Below, piece by piece: positions 1 through 6,633 of a DNA stretch of 64,000 nt (positions are counted from its first letter, which is position 1; every line of letters starts with the position of its first letter). The position numbers were made by a program, and so were the translations under genes. Source of the DNA: Actomonas sp051209155 (GTDB lineage Bacteria > Verrucomicrobiota > Verrucomicrobiia > Opitutales > Opitutaceae); NCBI GenBank assembly GCA_051209155.1, contig JBPJGB010000001.1; one strand, 5' to 3'. Under the pieces are notes generated by a model. The model did not search any database. It had not been told where the DNA came from and worked only from the letters and a program-made list of their open reading frames with translations.

Positions 1-159
1 GCGCTGATCGAGCGACTTCCCGTAGACCAGGTTGCGCATCTTGATTTGCACAAAGGCGCGGAGGTTGCCCGGCGTGCGGTGGGTGGTCTCGAGGATCAGG
101 TGAGGCGCACCGTTGTATTTGATGACTTGGCCGCGGCGGACGTCGTTGGCTGAGGGCAT
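1..159 (-). CDS. efp: Elongation factor P, N-terminal part (gene continues past the window start)
   Basis: Reading the minus strand from the ATG at 159 gives 53 codons without a stop up to base 1. The protein starts MPSANDVRRGQVIKYNGAPH and continues into the EF-P KOW-like domain I with the conserved stretches LILETTHRTPGNLRAF and VQIKMRNLVYG. EF-P binds ribosomes stalled on polyproline and speeds peptide bond formation. The tip of the domain I loop reads TPGNLRAF: the position that is Lys34 in E. coli (KPGKGQAF) and Arg32 in Pseudomonas is Asn32 here, so neither the lysylation nor the rhamnosylation target is present. Only about a quarter of the expected ~185 residues lies in the window. It is divergent to lpxC-fabZ. 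Confidence 0.9.
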   Translation of the reverse strand, partial: MPSANDVRRGQVIKYNGAPHLILETTHRTPGNLRAFVQIKMRNLVYGKSLDQR

Positions 160-198
160 GGTAAAAACAGGGAGGTTTGTCGTTGGAAAAGGGCGATG

Positions 199-218
199 CG
201 TAACCAAGGAGGGTTACG
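199..218. other. Small inverted repeat in the efp/lpxC intergenic region
   Basis: The 7-base arms CGTAACC (199-205) and GGTTACG (212-218) are perfect complements around an AAGGAG loop. It lies in the divergent 148-bp region between efp and lpxC-fabZ, about 90 bases upstream of the lpxC start. It could be an operator or a leader hairpin that hides a Shine-Dalgarno-like loop; no start codon at a suitable distance uses that loop, so its role is unknown. Confidence 0.25.
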
Positions 219-255
219 AGTGTCAAGGATGCCCACCCATGCTCACCCCGCTGGC

Positions 256-294
256 ATCTCGGGACTTGCGCTGGCCAAGGGCTTGCCCCGAGAT
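256..294 (+). other. Possible leader hairpin before lpxC-fabZ
   Basis: ATCTCGGG (256-263) and CCCGAGAT (287-294) form an 8-bp perfect stem with a 23-base loop. The right arm ends 13 bases before the chosen lpxC start at 308, where no clear ribosome binding site is seen. A role in translation control of LpxC is only a guess. Confidence 0.25.
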
Positions 295-307
295 TTCGCC
301 CCAATCC

Positions 308-1624
308 ATGAAACAACGCACGCTTACGCGTGAGGTTTCGGTGACCGGTCAAGGCCTGCACACCGGTGAGCCCGTCAAGCTCACCCTCAAGCCCGCGCCC
401 GCCGGTTCCGGCCTCGTCTTCAAACGCACCGACCTCTCCGGCCAACCCGAAATCAAACCCCGGGTCGCCCAAGTCACCGACTTGGTGCGCAACACCACGA
501 TCCAGGAGGGCCACACCAAGATCAACCTCGTCGAGCATGTGCTCAGCGCGTTGTCCGGCTGTGGCATCGACAACGCCATCATCGAGCTCGATGCCGCCGA
601 ACCGCCGATCATGGATGGTTCCGCCAAGCCGTTTGTGGACATGATCCTGTCCGGCGAACCGATCGAGCAGGATGCCAACCGCGAGGTCTTTGTGCTGGAG
701 GAGCCCGTATCGGTCACCCGCGGCCAGTCCTCGGTCATCGCGCTGCCTTACGATGGTTTCAAGATCACCTGCACCTCCGCCGATGATCGCGGCATCCATA
801 CCCAGCACCTGACCCTGGATATCGATCCGGATGTTTACATCACCCAGATCGCCGCTTCGCGGACCTTCACCATTTACGAGGACATCGAGGAACTGCTGAA
901 ACTCGGCAAGATCAAGGGCGGGTCGCTCGACTGCGCGGTGGTGATCAAGGGGGACAAGATCATCTCCAAAGACCCGCTTCGCTTTAAGGACGAGTTCGTC
1001 CGCCATAAGATGCTCGATATCATCGGCGACATCACGCTGCTGGGCATGCCGATCAAAGCGCACATCATCGCGACGCGCCCGGGCCATGCGATCAACGCCG
1101 AACTCACCAAAGGCCTCGCCGATCAACTCGCGGGTCTCGCCAAGAAAAAGAAAAAGCGGCCGAAGACGCTGCTGCCGACCGAGACCTCGCTCGATATCCG
1201 CCGCATTCTCGACACCATCCCGCATCGTTATCCCTTTGTGATGGTGGACCGCATCGTGGAGTTCATCGGCGACGACGCGCTCGTCGCGATCAAGAACGTC
1301 ACCATCAACGAGCCTTACTTCACCGGCCACTTCCCGAACAACCCGGTCATGCCGGGCGTGCTCCAGCTCGAAGCCATGGCGCAGGCCGCCGGTATCATCA
1401 TGCTGCGCAAGGGTGGGGAGGGTGGCAAAACCGCCTTCTTCATGAGCGCCGACAAGGTAAAATTCCGTCGTCCGGTGCGACCGGGCGACCAACTCATCAT
1501 CAACGCCAAGATCGTGAAGATGCGCGGTTCCAAGATGGCGCAGGCCGAGTGCACCTGCTCGGTCGATGGCCAGGTGGTGTCCGGCGCCGAACTCATGTTT
1601 GCCATCGTCGAAGACGAGGGCTGA
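308..1624 (+). CDS. lpxC/fabZ: Bifunctional UDP-3-O-acyl-GlcNAc deacetylase / 3-hydroxyacyl-ACP dehydratase (LpxC-FabZ fusion)
   Basis: 438 residues. Residues 1-280 are LpxC, the zinc deacetylase that commits UDP-acyl-GlcNAc to lipid A: GLHTG near the N-terminus, zinc ligands His77 (EHVLSAL), His233 and Asp237 (HKMLD), and the GHAIN histidine motif near 260. A Lys-rich linker (about 279-284) leads to FabZ (about 295-438), the dehydratase of fatty acid synthesis, with HRYPFVMVDR at 306 and the His341/Glu355 pair in GHFPNNPVMPG and LEAMAQ, spaced 14 residues as in E. coli FabZ. The start at 308 is chosen because MKQRTL begins LpxC homology; the frame is open further upstream to 113 without family similarity. 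Such fusions are known in Bacteroidetes and some Verrucomicrobia. lpxA follows 13 bases later. Both activities consume or make 3-hydroxyacyl-ACP, which may explain the fusion. Confidence 0.95.
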   Translation: MKQRTLTREVSVTGQGLHTGEPVKLTLKPAPAGSGLVFKRTDLSGQPEIKPRVAQVTDLVRNTTIQEGHTKINLVEHVLSALSGCGIDNAIIELDAAEPPIMDGSAKPFVDMILSGEPIEQDANREVFVLEEPVSVTRGQSSVIALPYDGFKITCTSADDRGIHTQHLTLDIDPDVYITQIAASRTFTIYEDIEELLKLGKIKGGSLDCAVVIKGDKIISKDPLRFKDEFVRHKMLDIIGDITLLGMPIKAHIIATRPGHAINAELTKGLADQLAGLAKKKKKRPKTLLPTETSLDIRRILDTIPHRYPFVMVDRIVEFIGDDALVAIKNVTINEPYFTGHFPNNPVMPGVLQLEAMAQAAGIIMLRKGGEGGKTAFFMSADKVKFRRPVRPGDQLIINAKIVKMRGSKMAQAECTCSVDGQVVSGAELMFAIVEDEG

Positions 1625-1637
1625 CCCCGCCGCTGTC

Positions 1638-2423
1638 ATGGCTACGCAAATACATCCCACCGCGGTCGTCGATCCGGGCGCCAAACTTGGTGTCGACGTC
1701 GAGGTCGGCCCGCTGGCCTACGTCGGCGCGGGCGTTTCGCTGGGCGACGGCACCCGCCTGCATCACCACGCCGCGGTCGAGGGCAACACCGTGCTTGGCG
1801 CGGGTTGCGAAGTGTTTCCCTTCGCCAACATCGGGGCCAAGACGCAGGACCTGAAATTCGCCGGCGGCAATCCCGGGGTGCGCATCGGCGCCCGCAACGT
1901 GTTTCGGGAATACGTCACGGTGCACGCCGCGACCGCGCCCGAGGGGCACACCATCCTCGGTGACGACAATGTGCTCCTCGCCCACGGTCACGTCGCCCAT
2001 GACTGCGTGCTCGGCAGCCACATCATTGCCAGCAACAGCACCGGTATCGCCGGTCACTGCATCGTGCAGGACCACGTTGTCTTCGGCGCCATGTCGGGGG
2101 TGCATCAGTTCTGCCGCATCGGCGCGCACTCCATGATCAGTGCCTACGCCAAGATCGTGCAGGACATCGCGCCCTTCATGATCGCGGACGGTCAGCCGGC
2201 GATCATCCGGGCGATCAACAAGATCGGCCTGGAGCGTCGCGGTTTTACCCCCGAGCAACTCGACCGGGTGAAGCAGGTTTTTCGGGTGCTTTTCCGCGAA
2301 GGCCTGAACCGCAGCCAGGCGCTGGAGAAACTTAAGGCTCACCCCGCCGCCGACGCGGAGGAAATCAAAGCCGTGCTCGACTTCGCCGCGGCCAGCGAGC
2401 GGGGCCTGGCGCCGGGGGCGTAG
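1638..2423 (+). CDS. lpxA: Acyl-ACP--UDP-N-acetylglucosamine O-acyltransferase
   Basis: 261 residues, almost the same length as E. coli LpxA (262). It starts MATQIHPTAVVDPGAKLG, the usual opening of the left-handed beta-helix, and shows hexapeptide repeats over about residues 1-190, the HHHAAV-type turns, and GAMSGVHQFCRIG, which holds the active-site region. The C-terminal part (about 195-255) is the helical domain (RRGFTPEQLDRVKQVFRVLF). It performs the first step of lipid A synthesis, transferring 3-hydroxyacyl from ACP to UDP-GlcNAc in the cytoplasm. The upstream neighbour carries the second enzyme (LpxC) and FabZ, so three linked steps sit together. The ORF is open upstream to 1566, but the homology fits the ATG at 1638. 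Confidence 0.95.
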   Translation: MATQIHPTAVVDPGAKLGVDVEVGPLAYVGAGVSLGDGTRLHHHAAVEGNTVLGAGCEVFPFANIGAKTQDLKFAGGNPGVRIGARNVFREYVTVHAATAPEGHTILGDDNVLLAHGHVAHDCVLGSHIIASNSTGIAGHCIVQDHVVFGAMSGVHQFCRIGAHSMISAYAKIVQDIAPFMIADGQPAIIRAINKIGLERRGFTPEQLDRVKQVFRVLFREGLNRSQALEKLKAHPAADAEEIKAVLDFAAASERGLAPGA

Positions 2424-2437
2424 GGGCGTCGATCCTT

Positions 2438-2515
2438 GCTGCAGCCGGGGTCGGTGACCCCGGTCGGCTGCACACGCGCTGGAAACGGACCGGGGGCAAC
2501 GACCCCGGCTACAGC
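2438..2515. repeat. REP-like extragenic inverted repeat
   Basis: Two 26-base arms, 2438-2463 and 2490-2515, are inverted copies with 23 of 26 matches and a 26-base spacer. Each arm is itself a near-palindrome built on CCGGGGTC and GACCCCGG. The element fills the gap between the convergent genes lpxA and hisI. It resembles REP/BIME-type extragenic palindromes, which often stabilise or end transcripts; it has no T-run, so I do not call it an intrinsic terminator. Confidence 0.6.
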
Positions 2516-2547
2516 AAGGCAAGCGAAACGCTGAAGATGGCGCCCCC

Positions 2548-2994
2548 TTACTTCTTATAAACCGTCTTCGGATCGAAGAGCGGCTCGGTCGTGGTTTCGA
2601 GCTGGTAGTCGTTGGCCTTGGGATCGACCAGCTTCCGGTAGAAGCAGCTCTTGTATCCATTGTGGCACGACGCATTGGCGGGGCCGGATTGTTCGACCTT
2701 GATCAGGATCACGTCCTGATCGCAGTCGGTGCGCACCTCGCGCACGAGCTGCACGTTGCCGGATTCCTCGCCCTTCATCCACAGCTTGGAACGCGAGCGG
2801 CTCCAGTAGGTGGCCTTGCCGCTGTCGAGCGTGAGCTGCAGCGACTCGGCGTTCATGAAGGCAAACATGAGCACTTCACCGGTGGCGTGGTCCTGGGTGA
2901 TGCAGGGAATCAGGCCGTCGGGACCGAACTTCGGTTGCAGGGTCGAACCGAGTTCGACCTCTTGGCGGGTGGTGCGTTCAGGAAACGTGGACAT
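2548..2994 (-). CDS. hisI: Phosphoribosyl-AMP cyclohydrolase
   Basis: 148 residues, a stand-alone HisI without the HisE pyrophosphohydrolase domain. It opens the purine ring of phosphoribosyl-AMP in histidine synthesis. Family marks seen: DHATGEVLMFAFMN (35-48), YWSRSRSKLWMKGEESGN (63-80), the Mg/Zn cluster TDCDQD (Asp90, Cys91, Asp92, Asp94), and the zinc cysteines Cys110 (SCHNG) and Cys117 (KSCFYR). It is on the minus strand, tail-to-tail with lpxA across the REP-like repeat and head-to-head with the PP2C gene. No other his gene is nearby. AAGG at about 10-13 bases before the ATG may serve as ribosome binding site. Confidence 0.95.
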   Translation of the reverse strand: MSTFPERTTRQEVELGSTLQPKFGPDGLIPCITQDHATGEVLMFAFMNAESLQLTLDSGKATYWSRSRSKLWMKGEESGNVQLVREVRTDCDQDVILIKVEQSGPANASCHNGYKSCFYRKLVDPKANDYQLETTTEPLFDPKTVYKK

Positions 2995-3004
2995 GGGACC
3001 GGCA

Positions 3005-3017
3005 ACCTTGGGGGGCG
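3005..3017 (-). repeat. 13-bp repeat upstream of hisI (copy 1)
   Basis: The plus-strand sequence ACCTTGGGGGGCG occurs here and again at 4283-4295. Read on the minus strand it ends in CCAAGGT, 10 bases before the hisI start. The second copy sits 13 bases before the DUF971 start. It may be an extended ribosome binding site or a shared regulatory box. Confidence 0.3.
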
Positions 3018-3124
3018 CGGCGGGTTCCGTCCAGCACCGGATGGACTGGGTCTGTTAGGGCTTAAAATCAGTTTCAACCCAGCGTTGCGCCGTGATGGGG
3101 GGCTGTTTGAGCTATCGGTTTCCG

Positions 3125-3946
3125 ATGTCCGTCAGCGCCACTTCACAGCTCATTTTGGAATACGCCGGGTCCACTGATGTGGGCCTGCGGCGGAGCAACA
3201 ACGAGGATGCCTGGTGGGCCGGCACGCTGGGTGCGGAGGTTGGGCGACCTTTGGTGAATCAATCCGGACGCATCCCGTTCCGGAACGGGGTGTGGTTGGG
3301 GGTAAGTGATGGTTTGGGCGGGGCCAACGCCGGCGAAGTCGCCAGTCGCATCGCGCTCACCGAGACGCAGGCCGCGGTCGCGGCGGCTCCGCGAGGCGAA
3401 CTCCTGGAGGCGACGGCGCGTCTGGCGTTGGATCAGGCGAATCGCGCGGTGCTGGCCGCCTCGCGTTCCAATCCCGAGTGGGCCGGCATGGGGGCGACCT
3501 TGTCGTTTGTGTGGATCGAAGCGGGTGGGGCGATGATCGGGCAGGTGGGCGACAGCCGCGTTTACCGCCTGCGGCAAACCTGGCTGGAAGAGCTTAGTGT
3601 CGACCACTCTCCGGTGGGCCGTCTGCGGCAGGCTGGTCGACTTTCCGAGACCGACGCTCGGCGTCACCCGAGTCGGCATGTCATCGACCAGTGCCTCGGC
3701 GGCGGTGACCCCGGGCTCGAGCCGGATTGCGTCGGATTGGAGCTCCAGGCCGACGACGTCCTTCTGCTTTGCACCGACGGGCTGAATGATGGGGTGCGCG
3801 ACGCGGAGATTGCGGGCGTGCTCGGGGCGGTGCTCACCGGCGAAATGACGCTCGAGCAGTCCGTCGCTGAGCTCATCAAGCGGGCCAATCACCTCTCCGG
3901 CCGCGACAATGTCACGGTCATCGTGGCCCGCTGCGTGGCGGAATAA
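3125..3946 (+). CDS. PP2C-family protein Ser/Thr phosphatase
   Basis: 273 residues, a single cytoplasmic PP2C (PPM) domain of normal bacterial length with no membrane segment. All metal-binding motifs are present in order: NNEDAWW (N-terminal Asp), SDGLGGANAGEVAS (DGxGG), GMGATL, GQVGDSRVYRLR, DHSPVGRLRQ, LLLCTDGLNDGV and GRDNVTVIV. The usual role is to remove phosphate from proteins modified by Hanks-type kinases, but no such kinase lies in the window, so its targets are unknown. The start at 3125 (MSVSATSQ) begins just before the domain; a GTG at 3092 in the same frame would add 11 residues. No ribosome binding site decides between them. Confidence 0.85.
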   Translation: MSVSATSQLILEYAGSTDVGLRRSNNEDAWWAGTLGAEVGRPLVNQSGRIPFRNGVWLGVSDGLGGANAGEVASRIALTETQAAVAAAPRGELLEATARLALDQANRAVLAASRSNPEWAGMGATLSFVWIEAGGAMIGQVGDSRVYRLRQTWLEELSVDHSPVGRLRQAGRLSETDARRHPSRHVIDQCLGGGDPGLEPDCVGLELQADDVLLLCTDGLNDGVRDAEIAGVLGAVLTGEMTLEQSVAELIKRANHLSGRDNVTVIVARCVAE

Positions 3947-3963
3947 TTTCCGCTAATCGGCAA

Positions 3964-4269
3964 TTATTCGCCTTTTCTGGCGAGGTCGCGGAGGTAGCCG
4001 TAGCTGTAGAGGCCGGTGCGGTGGCCGTCGCTGAAGTCGAAACGCACCGCGTAGTTGCCCACAATTTCCCAGCCTTCGACCGTCACACCCGGGAATTCGG
4101 TTGGGCCGTCGCCGCCGTATTGGTTGCCGAGGATGTCGTGCTCGCCGACGTTTTCGGCGCTGGGGGAGGCCGCGCGCAGCATTTCCATGCCGAAATAGGT
4201 CTCGGCGCCGTCACTCCAAACGATGGCGACTTCGTTGCCGATGAGCTGAATGTTGGTGGGAGTCTGCAT
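3964..4269 (-). CDS. DUF971 (gamma-butyrobetaine hydroxylase-like N-terminal) domain protein
   Basis: 101 residues forming one DUF971 domain. Marks: IVWSDGAETYFGMEMLR, the SPSAENVG segment (the SPSAE form common in bacterial members), GWEIVGNYAVRFDFSDGH and TGLYSYGYLRDL with the conserved His and Gly. The biochemical role of stand-alone DUF971 proteins is not settled; the domain is also found on iron-sulfur carrier (Mrp/ApbC-like) proteins and on eukaryotic carnitine-synthesis enzymes. It is convergent with the PP2C gene (17-base gap) and divergent from mraZ. The second copy of the 13-bp repeat lies just before its start. Confidence 0.85.
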   Translation of the reverse strand: MQTPTNIQLIGNEVAIVWSDGAETYFGMEMLRAASPSAENVGEHDILGNQYGGDGPTEFPGVTVEGWEIVGNYAVRFDFSDGHRTGLYSYGYLRDLARKGE

Positions 4270-4282
4270 GTCGAGGCCGGGG

Positions 4283-4295
4283 ACCTTGGGGGGCG
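4283..4295 (-). repeat. 13-bp repeat upstream of the DUF971 gene (copy 2)
   Basis: Identical to 3005-3017 (ACCTTGGGGGGCG on the plus strand). It lies 13 bases before the DUF971 ATG on the minus strand. Confidence 0.3.
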
Positions 4296-4489
4296 AAATG
4301 GGGCGTGGCGAGCCCCGGAATTGACTCCGTGGGCGCGTGGCCGATCGCGCCGCGCCCGGCGCCGAGTCCCCGTGCTAACCATGCACAAATCAGCCGCTTG
4401 GAGCGCGGCTAATGGCCGGAAGTAGGCCCGGGCGGAGGCACATTCGTGTGAATAACTTATGCCAGGATTTGCGGCTAATTTTCTTGAGC

Positions 4490-4506
4490 TGGGGGAGAAA
4501 ATGGGG
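4490..4506 (+). promoter_or_regulatory. Possible MraZ operator (two TGGGG boxes)
   Basis: TGGGG occurs at 4490-4494 and 4502-4506, about 40-57 bases before the mraZ start. MraZ is known to bind tandem G-rich repeats in front of its own dcw operon. The 12-base period here differs from the 10-base period described for E. coli, so this is tentative. It lies in the 277-bp divergent region 4270-4546, where I see no other clear element. Confidence 0.25.
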
Positions 4507-4546
4507 CGATATGTTGCGAATTGTAGCATTCGGCGGCCCCCGATTG

Positions 4547-5008
4547 ATGTCTTCCCCACGCAAAAACTACTTTACCGGCCAGTTCCGGCACACCCTTGAC
4601 GATAAGGGGCGCTGCACCGTGCCGTCGGCGTGGCGGAAGAATTTTGAGAAGGAGGATCAGTTTCTCGCCGTGCCGAATCCAGGCGGCTACGTGACCGTGC
4701 TGCCGCCGGCCGAAGCGGATAAGCTCTACGAGAAGTTTGCCGCGGTGCCGATGAGCGACACCGAAGCGCAGGACCAGATCTCGACCTTTTTCTCCAGCAC
4801 CCAGGCCTTCAACTTCGATAGCGCCGGTCGTCTGGCCCTCATGGAGTCGCTGTTTCAGCACGCCGACCTCAAGGGGGCGAAAGCCGAAGTCGTCCTCGTG
4901 GGCGGCATGAACAAATTCAACATCTACAGCCCGGAACGCTGGGCTGCCATCCAGGCCAAATCGACGCCCGCGACCCAGGGCGACGCGATGCGGCGCTTCG
5001 GGATCTGA
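4547..5008 (+). CDS. mraZ: Transcriptional regulator MraZ
   Basis: 153 residues, the usual MraZ length, with two tandem AbrB/SpoVT-like swapped-hairpin repeats. Repeat 1 is YFTGQFRHTLDDKGRCTVPS with the DKGR motif followed by WRKNF; repeat 2 contains SSTQAFNFDSAGRLALMES with the matching D-x-AGR signature. MraZ binds DNA upstream of the dcw operon and represses or tunes it. The start at 4547 gives MSSPRKNYFTGQF; the frame stays open to 4412, but upstream residues do not look like MraZ. It is the first gene of the dcw cluster and sits 2 bases before the next ORF. Confidence 0.95.
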   Translation: MSSPRKNYFTGQFRHTLDDKGRCTVPSAWRKNFEKEDQFLAVPNPGGYVTVLPPAEADKLYEKFAAVPMSDTEAQDQISTFFSSTQAFNFDSAGRLALMESLFQHADLKGAKAEVVLVGGMNKFNIYSPERWAAIQAKSTPATQGDAMRRFGI

Positions 5009-5010
5009 TC

Positions 5011-5247
5011 ATGGCCACCGGTGCATACGATCTCCCGAAACCCGCCCGTCACTCCGCCACGGTTGGTTTCGGCCCCGACCGCTGTGAGGCCGTGGAAGCG
5101 CTCCGCGCGCAATACGAGCGCCTACGCCGTCGGCGCCAGCAGCTCGAAGCGATGTTTTCCCCCCTCATGTCGCCGGCCGCACTGCCGTCGGCGGTTGACC
5201 GTCTTGTCCTCTGGAGGAGCCACCATGGCCGCCATCACCTCGCCTGA
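5011..5247 (+). CDS. Small hypothetical protein between mraZ and rsmH
   Basis: 78 residues, not recognised. It begins 2 bases after the mraZ stop and overlaps the first 23 bases of rsmH, so it fits the coupled layout of the cluster. The middle part (EAVEALRAQYERLRRRRQQLEAMF, split here as EAVEALRAQYERLR and RRRQQLEAMF) is predicted helical and strongly basic, like a short coiled coil. There is no signal peptide or membrane segment. It could be a real small division-cluster protein or just an open frame in the mraZ-rsmH spacer; the 216-base spacer is long for this otherwise compact operon, which favours a gene. Confidence 0.45.
   Translation: MATGAYDLPKPARHSATVGFGPDRCEAVEALRAQYERLRRRRQQLEAMFSPLMSPAALPSAVDRLVLWRSHHGRHHLA
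5213..5219 (+). promoter_or_regulatory. Strong Shine-Dalgarno site of rsmH
   Basis: GGAGGAG at 5213-5219 is 5 bases before the ATG at 5225. It decides the rsmH start against the longer open frame beginning at 5021. Confidence 0.7.
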
Positions 5248-6184
5248 ACCCCACGCGACGACGATGACACCCGGCCACCAACCCGTCCTGCTCAACGAGG
5301 TGCTGGAGCTGCTCGCTCCGCGTTCCGGCGCGCGCATCCTCGACGGCACCTTCGGCGGGGGAGGGCATACTCGCGCCATTCTCGAGGCGGCCGAGGGGGT
5401 GCAGGTCGTGGCCTTCGATCGCGATCCGGCCGCCCGCGAGCGTGCTGCGCCGCTGCAGGCCGAGTTTGGCGAACGCTTTCAGCTCATCGATCGCGACTTC
5501 GGTCGCCTCGCCGAGACTGAAACCGGTCCGTTGGATGGCGCGCTTTTCGATTTGGGTGTTTCCTCTTTCCAACTCGACGAAGGCGAGCGCGGATTCTCCT
5601 TCCGCGCCGACGCCCCGGCCGACATGCGGATGGATCCCCGCAGCGGGGTGTCGGCCGCGCAATGGCTGGAGACGGCCACCGAGCAGATGCTCGTGCGCGC
5701 GGTGCGCGACTTTGGGGAAGAGAACGCCTGGCGCCGCGTCGTGCGCGCCCTGGTCGCGGCGCGTGGCACCGGCCGACTCGCCCGCACCGCTTCGCTGGCC
5801 GAGGTCATCGCCGAGGCGATCCCCGCCGCCCAGCGCCGCCAGAGCAAAATCCACCCGGCCACCCGCAGTTTCCAAGGCATCCGCATCGCGGTGAACGACG
5901 AGATCGGCGCCATCGAGCGCGCGCTCCCCGCGGTCTTCGATCGCCTCAACCCGGGCGGTGTGCTCGCCGTCATCAGCTTTCACTCCCTCGAGGATCGCCC
6001 GGTGAAGCAGTTCTTCCGTCGCCAGTGCGGCCAGCCGGTCGGCACCAACGATTCCACCCCCCAGGACCTGCGCCCGAAGTTCGCCGAACCGCTCACCCGC
6101 AAGCCCATCACCGCCGGTGAGGCCGAACTCGCCGCCAACCCCCGCAGCCGCTCCGCCAAGCTGCGCGCCCTCGCCAAACTTTGA
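5225..6184 (+). CDS. rsmH: 16S rRNA (cytosine-1402-N4)-methyltransferase
   Basis: 319 residues, normal for RsmH/MraW. It methylates N4 of C1402 in the ribosomal P site using S-adenosylmethionine. Motifs: GHQPVLLNEVLELL (17-30), SAM-binding ILDGTFGGGGHTR (38-50), FDRDPAA, GALFDLGVSSFQLDEGERGF, RADAPADMRMD and, near the C-terminus, NPGGVLAVISFHSLEDRPVK. The start at 5225 is set by the SD at 5213-5219. It is followed 28 bases later by the FtsL-like gene, the usual order in dcw clusters. Confidence 0.95.
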   Translation: MAAITSPEPHATTMTPGHQPVLLNEVLELLAPRSGARILDGTFGGGGHTRAILEAAEGVQVVAFDRDPAARERAAPLQAEFGERFQLIDRDFGRLAETETGPLDGALFDLGVSSFQLDEGERGFSFRADAPADMRMDPRSGVSAAQWLETATEQMLVRAVRDFGEENAWRRVVRALVAARGTGRLARTASLAEVIAEAIPAAQRRQSKIHPATRSFQGIRIAVNDEIGAIERALPAVFDRLNPGGVLAVISFHSLEDRPVKQFFRRQCGQPVGTNDSTPQDLRPKFAEPLTRKPITAGEAELAANPRSRSAKLRALAKL

Positions 6185-6212
6185 ACCCAGCTCCCCGTCT
6201 CTCCTTCGCGTC

Positions 6213-6617
6213 ATGAACACCTCCACCGCCCACGCCTTCATCAACAAACTCCTGCTCTACGTGCTGCTCATGATCGGGGTAAACGGCTCCGTCGGTCTCG
6301 CCACCGTGTGGATGAATCACCAGATCTCCGCTTCCGCCGCCGAAACCAAGAAGGCCGAGGAACGTCTCGCCGCGATTGAGCGTCGTCTCGACGAAACCAA
6401 CGCGCACCTCGCCGCCGAACTTTCGCCCGACGTGCTCCAAGCCAAGAACGTGGCCATGAAGCTCGGCCTCGAGCGGCCCCGGGAGGACATGATCATGCGC
6501 GTCTACGAATCCCCCGAGGAGCGTCTCGCCGCCAAGCGCAACCTCGAGATTTTTTCCCGCGATGTAACCACCCAGGGCACCGAACTGGTGCGTTTCACCC
6601 TGGCCGACCGCAGCTAG
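6213..6617 (+). CDS. ftsL: FtsL-like cell division protein
   Basis: 134 residues with the FtsL architecture: a short cytoplasmic N-terminus, one membrane segment (about 12-33, NKLLLYVLLMIGVNGSVGLA) and a periplasmic coiled coil (about 37-72, rich in A, E, K and R). Sequence identity to known FtsL is too low to see by eye; the call rests on topology and on its place between rsmH and ftsI, the standard ftsL position. FtsL links FtsB/FtsQ to the FtsWI synthase at the septum. The frame is open further upstream inside rsmH, but ATG 6213 gives the expected N-terminus. Confidence 0.75.
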   Translation: MNTSTAHAFINKLLLYVLLMIGVNGSVGLATVWMNHQISASAAETKKAEERLAAIERRLDETNAHLAAELSPDVLQAKNVAMKLGLERPREDMIMRVYESPEERLAAKRNLEIFSRDVTTQGTELVRFTLADRS

Positions 6618-6633
6618 CCGACCAGCCCCGTAG

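Noticed and set aside
3964..4269. Loss of zinc cysteines in the DUF971 protein (SPSAE instead of a Cys-rich segment)
   Set aside because: SPSAE is, as far as I recall, the ordinary form in bacterial DUF971 proteins; the Cys form belongs to the eukaryotic hydroxylases, so this is not an anomaly.
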